From JALYRV01 sp040902895 (GTDB lineage: Bacteria > Acidobacteriota > Vicinamibacteria > Vicinamibacterales > SCN-69-37): DNA of 64,000 bases. The notes beneath the pieces are model-generated. The model was not told the DNA's origin. It saw only the letters and a program-made list of their open reading frames with translations, and made no database searches. Of this stretch, positions 61,125-64,000 are shown one piece after another. The stretch is taken from contig JBBDWL010000141.1 in NCBI GenBank assembly GCA_040902895.1, positions 3,996 to 67,995 of the forward strand, given 5' to 3'. Both the position numbers and the translations under genes were made by a program. Position 1 is the stretch's first letter. Each line of letters begins with the position of its first letter.

Positions 61125-62034
61125 GACTCGCGCGATCTTAGCCCTCATCGCGGCGCTCGTTCAGGCGGCCCCGCCGCCGCAGACCGCACCGCCAGCGCAG
61201 CCTGCGCCGCCGTCCACCGACGTGTATCTCGTCTCGCTCGCCGATCCGGCGAAGTGGACCGCATCGTCGGTGACCAACATTTCGGCGAGCCCCGGCTACG
61301 ACAATCAGCCGTCGTTCATGCGCGACAGCCGCTCGATCCTCTTCACGTCGAACCGCGACGGCAAGCAGAGCGACATCTATCGCTACTGGATCGCCGACCG
61401 CAAGCTGACGCGGGTCACCGAAACGGCCGAGAGTGAATACTCGCCTACGGTGGTGCCTCGCGGCGAAGGATTCACGGTCATCCAGGTGGAGGCCGACAAC
61501 GCGCAGCGTTTGAAGCAGTTCGATCTGAACGGCAGAAACGCGACGCTCATTTCGCATGCCGACGAGAAAGCCGTCGGGTACCACGCGTGGATCGATCCGA
61601 ATATCGTCATGCTCTTCATCGTCGACCAGCCTTCGATGCTGGTCAGGTTTCAGCCTGGTGGCACGGGCTTCGAGATCGTTACATCCGGTATTGGCCGTGC
61701 GCTGACGTGGATAACGAACACGCGATCGGTCAGCTTCACCACACGCGACGAGCATCGTGTCTGGTGGTTCAAGAAGTACGACGCCGACGCCCGGCAGGTG
61801 ACCACACTTGTCCAGGCCCCGGAAGGCCCGGGCGAGCCGTATGCGGCATGGACGCGCGACGGCCGGCTGTTCACCGCATCCGGCACGCGCATTCTTTCGT
61901 GGAAGGACGGCGAGACCGGCTGGACAACGGTCGGCGATCTGAGCGCCGCACCGGTGACGAACATTTCACGGCTGGCCGTCAGCCCTGATGGCCGGTGGCT
62001 CGCCTTCGTCGCCGATCCGGTCAGCGTGCAATGA
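61123..62034 (+). CDS. Secreted TolB/WD40-like propeller protein
   Basis: A 303-residue exported protein with a signal peptide (MTRAILALIAALVQAAPPP) and a Pro-rich linker. TolB-like blades are visible as DNQPSFMRDSRSILFTSNRD, SEYSPTVVPRGEGFTVIQVE and LAVSPDGRWLAFVADP. It probably binds partners in the periplasm and has no enzymatic motif. AGGA at 61111-61114 supports the start. The stop overlaps the aminotransferase ATG by ATGA. Confidence 0.8.
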   Translation: MTRAILALIAALVQAAPPPQTAPPAQPAPPSTDVYLVSLADPAKWTASSVTNISASPGYDNQPSFMRDSRSILFTSNRDGKQSDIYRYWIADRKLTRVTETAESEYSPTVVPRGEGFTVIQVEADNAQRLKQFDLNGRNATLISHADEKAVGYHAWIDPNIVMLFIVDQPSMLVRFQPGGTGFEIVTSGIGRALTWITNTRSVSFTTRDEHRVWWFKKYDADARQVTTLVQAPEGPGEPYAAWTRDGRLFTASGTRILSWKDGETGWTTVGDLSAAPVTNISRLAVSPDGRWLAFVADPVSVQ

Positions 62035-62239
62035 GACAGCCGCCGGCCCGCATGCTGGCGGTGCAGGCGCCGGTCATTCCGATCNNNNNNNNNNNNNNNN
62101 NNNNNNNNNNNNNNNNNNNNNNNNNNNNNNNNNNNNNNNNNNNNNNNNNNNNNNNNNNNNNNNNNNNNNNNNNNNNNNNNNNNNAATGAGACAGCCGCCG
62201 GCCCGCATGCTGGCGGTGCAGGCGCCGGTCATTCCGATC
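62030..62239. other. False assembly gap with 55-base duplicated flanks
   Basis: The 55 bases at 62030-62084 before the 100 N run (62085-62184) recur exactly at 62185-62239. This is the same overlap length as at 22519, so it is the assembler's unmerged contig overlap and nothing is missing. Confidence 0.95.
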
Positions 62240-63337
62240 GTCAGCCGCTGGCTCGCCGACACGCCAGGCACCATCAGCCTCGGCCAGGGCCTCGTCTCGT
62301 GGGGTCCGCCCCCGTCAGCCATCGACGCGCTGCGGGCCTTTCCCTCAGAAGGATCCGATCACAAGTACGGTCCGGTCGAAGGCGTGCCGGCCCTCGTCGA
62401 TCTGATCGCTGACAAGCTCGCTGCCGAAAACGGCATCAGCTCTCGCGGCAATCGTGTGGTCGTCACCGCCGGCGGCAACCTGGCGTTCATGAATGCCGTG
62501 CTCGCGGTCACCGATCCCGGCGACGAAATCATTCTTCCGGTTCCGTACTATTTCAATCACGAGATGGCCGTTGTCATGGCCGGGTGCACCGCGGTGCCGG
62601 TGGCCACCGACGAGCGCTATCAGCTGCGTCTCGATGCGCTTGCCGCCGCGATTACGCCGCGCACGCGCGCTATCGTCACGGTCTCTCCCAACAATCCATC
62701 CGGCGCTGTCTATTCAGAGCCCGATCTTCGCGCCGTGAACGCGCTTTGCCGCGACCGCGGGCTGTATCACATCAGCGACGAGGTGTACGAGTACTTCGTC
62801 TATGACGATGCCGCTCATTGCTCGCCGGCATCCATTGACGGTGCCGGGGAGTGGACCATCTCACTGTTCTCGCTGTCGAAGGCCTATGGCATGGCCAGCT
62901 GGCGCATCGGCTATATGGTGGTCCCCGAAGCGCTGTGGGAATCGATCAACAAGATTCAGGACACGCTGCTCGTCTGTCCTCCGCATCCATCGCAGGCCGC
63001 GGCGGTCGCGGCGATGCGTGTGGGCCGCGCATGGACCGCGTCGCATCTGCCGGTGCTTGCGCGCATGCGCGACCGGGCGTGGAAGACATTGTCGAGTGTG
63101 GCAGACGTGCCGCGCGCCGGCGGCGCGTTCTATTACCTGGTCAAGGCAGACACGTCGCTCGATTCGCTGGCAGCCACCGAGCGGCTCATTCGCGATCACC
63201 GCGTGGCTGTGATTCCGGGATCCGCATTCGGTATGACCGAAGGATGCGCGTTGCGCGTCTCGTTCGGTGCGCTCGAGGAAGACACGGCGAGCGAAGGCCT
63301 CGACCGTCTCGCGGCAGGGCTTCGCGCGCTGCGATAA
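62186..63337 (+). CDS. PLP-dependent class I/II aminotransferase
   Basis: A 383-residue aminotransferase: LGQGLVSWGPPPSAIDALRA at the start, VTAGGNLAFMNAVLAVTDPG, SPNNPSGAVYSEPDL, ISDEVYEYFVYDDA and the Schiff-base lysine in LFSLSKAYGMASWRIGYM. Probably an aspartate- or kynurenine-type enzyme. The ATG also exists at 62031 in the duplicated flank before the false gap; in the true sequence it overlaps the preceding stop (ATGA). Confidence 0.88.
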   Translation: MRQPPARMLAVQAPVIPIVSRWLADTPGTISLGQGLVSWGPPPSAIDALRAFPSEGSDHKYGPVEGVPALVDLIADKLAAENGISSRGNRVVVTAGGNLAFMNAVLAVTDPGDEIILPVPYYFNHEMAVVMAGCTAVPVATDERYQLRLDALAAAITPRTRAIVTVSPNNPSGAVYSEPDLRAVNALCRDRGLYHISDEVYEYFVYDDAAHCSPASIDGAGEWTISLFSLSKAYGMASWRIGYMVVPEALWESINKIQDTLLVCPPHPSQAAAVAAMRVGRAWTASHLPVLARMRDRAWKTLSSVADVPRAGGAFYYLVKADTSLDSLAATERLIRDHRVAVIPGSAFGMTEGCALRVSFGALEEDTASEGLDRLAAGLRALR

Positions 63338-63353
63338 TTGTAAATTGTAAATG
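63336..63353 (+). repeat. Partial TGTAAAT repeat supplying the xth start codon
   Basis: AATTGTAAATTGTAAATGG matches the arm of the 47691/49063 family. It fills the 13-base gap after the aminotransferase stop and contains the ATG of the exonuclease gene at 63351. Confidence 0.6.
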
Positions 63354-64000
63354 GACCCGACAGCGCTGAAGATCACGACGTGGAACGTCAACGGCATTCG
63401 CGCCCGCGAGACGCAGGTGCGCGACTGGATCGATCGCGAGCAGCCCGACATCGTGTGCCTGCAGGAGATCAAGGCGTCGATGGACCAGGTGCCCGCGGCG
63501 CTCTGCGAGCTCGAGGGATACTCCTGCTACTGGCACGGCGGCAAAGGCTATTCGGGCGTTGGCCTCCACATCCGGAAGGGTGGTTTTCCAGAGCCACCCG
63601 TGTTCTCGCACCCTCCCTTCGACATGGAACACCGCATCGTCGTCGCCGAGCTGCCGACGCTTGCAGTCGCCTCGGTCTATGTGCCGAATGGCGGCAAGGA
63701 CTTTGAGGCGAAGCTGAAGTTCTTCGAGGCGCTCGTGCACTACGCGGCCACGTTCAAGGCGACCGGCGTGCCGCTGATCATCTGCGGTGATTTGAATATC
63801 GCGCGCGAAGACCGCGACATTCATCCGAAGGAGCGCAAGCCGAATCAGATTGGCGCGCGCAGGGAAGAGCGGGATCTGTTCACACAGCTGCTCGAGACGG
63901 GCCTGGTGGACGTCGGACGCGCCCTCGATCCCGACAACGACAACCTGTTCACGTGGTGGGCGCCGTGGCGCAACATGAAGCAGCGCAACATCGGCTGGCG
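63351..64000 (+). CDS. xth: Exodeoxyribonuclease III (AP endonuclease), cut by the window edge
   Basis: 216 complete codons are open from ATG 63351 to the window end. The protein is an endonuclease/exonuclease/phosphatase-fold DNA repair enzyme that cuts at abasic sites and degrades 3' ends. Motifs: ITTWNVNGIRAR with the catalytic Asn, DIVCLQEIKA with the metal-binding Glu, and LIICGDLNIARED with the Asp/Asn pair. The C-terminal catalytic His lies beyond the edge. Its start codon lies inside a TGTAAAT repeat with no Shine-Dalgarno. Confidence 0.92.
   Translation, partial: MDPTALKITTWNVNGIRARETQVRDWIDREQPDIVCLQEIKASMDQVPAALCELEGYSCYWHGGKGYSGVGLHIRKGGFPEPPVFSHPPFDMEHRIVVAELPTLAVASVYVPNGGKDFEAKLKFFEALVHYAATFKATGVPLIICGDLNIAREDRDIHPKERKPNQIGARREERDLFTQLLETGLVDVGRALDPDNDNLFTWWAPWRNMKQRNIGW

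Overview
The window is GC-rich bacterial DNA, densely packed with genes, many of them joined by ATGA or TGATG stop/start overlaps. The gene set points to an Acidobacteriota genome, most likely of the Vicinamibacteria type. The pointers are a PadR regulator followed by a MacB/FtsX-type orphan permease with the acidobacterial N-terminal leader domain, a VWFA-related secreted protein, an ActA-like pentahaem cytochrome of alternative complex III, sortilin/BNR and PQQ-type propellers, and D-aminoacylase-like amidohydrolases. This placement is inference; there is no rRNA in the window. Three runs of exactly 100 N show a scaffolded draft assembly. Two of them (22574-22673 and 62085-62184) are flanked by the same 55 bases on both sides, so they are unmerged contig overlaps and nothing is missing there. 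The third (2943-3042) is a true hole of unknown size.

Layout. 17-7504: pentahaem cytochrome (-), then an ABC exporter pair, an agmatinase-family enzyme, a DUF457-like membrane protein, a geranylgeranyl-reductase-like flavoprotein and an M61 peptidase (+). 7514-12305: a frame-shifted gene (-), a thioredoxin-reductase-like enzyme and a giant BNR propeller (+). 12309-15861: an island of visibly lower GC holding a 56-residue protein, a winged-helix regulator, a TIR-like putative NADase and a DarT/DarG DNA ADP-ribosylation toxin-antitoxin pair. 16006-19057: self-regulated padR and its permease. 19044-28036 (-): a formate dehydrogenase operon (nrfD-like, fdhB-like and a selenocysteine fdhA interrupted by an in-frame UGA followed by a canonical SECIS hairpin), a glcD-like oxidase, a small membrane protein and an amidohydrolase. 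28120-34103 (+): a membrane MutS-like ATPase, small proteins, a sodium symporter preceded by a 31-residue membrane peptide, and a D-aminoacylase. 33986-36146 (-): ECF sigma, anti-sigma and a secreted protein. 36222-43705: DoxX pair, MBL hydrolase, HI0933 flavoprotein, GH15 glucoamylase/trehalase and an M16 protease pair. 43711-64000: aminotransferase, 4-alpha-glucanotransferase, a LuxE-like/LuxC-like acid-reductase pair split by a PQQ propeller, TPR/VWFA pair, PLP decarboxylase, glycosyltransferase, LolD/FtsX exporter, GNAT, TrmH, TolB-like, aminotransferase and a truncated exonuclease III.

The most unusual layer is the repeat DNA in the last third. A structured element of about 120-135 bp occurs twice, in opposite orientations, with compensatory base changes in its hairpin stems. 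Its arm motif (CCAGCAACC) also sits in frame inside at least two genes. Two REP-like perfect inverted repeats built on GGGGACGGGTCT supply stop and start codons of the genes around them. A third family built on TGTAAAT brackets the PQQ gene and supplies the ATG of exonuclease III. No stretch over 300 bases lacks a gene.
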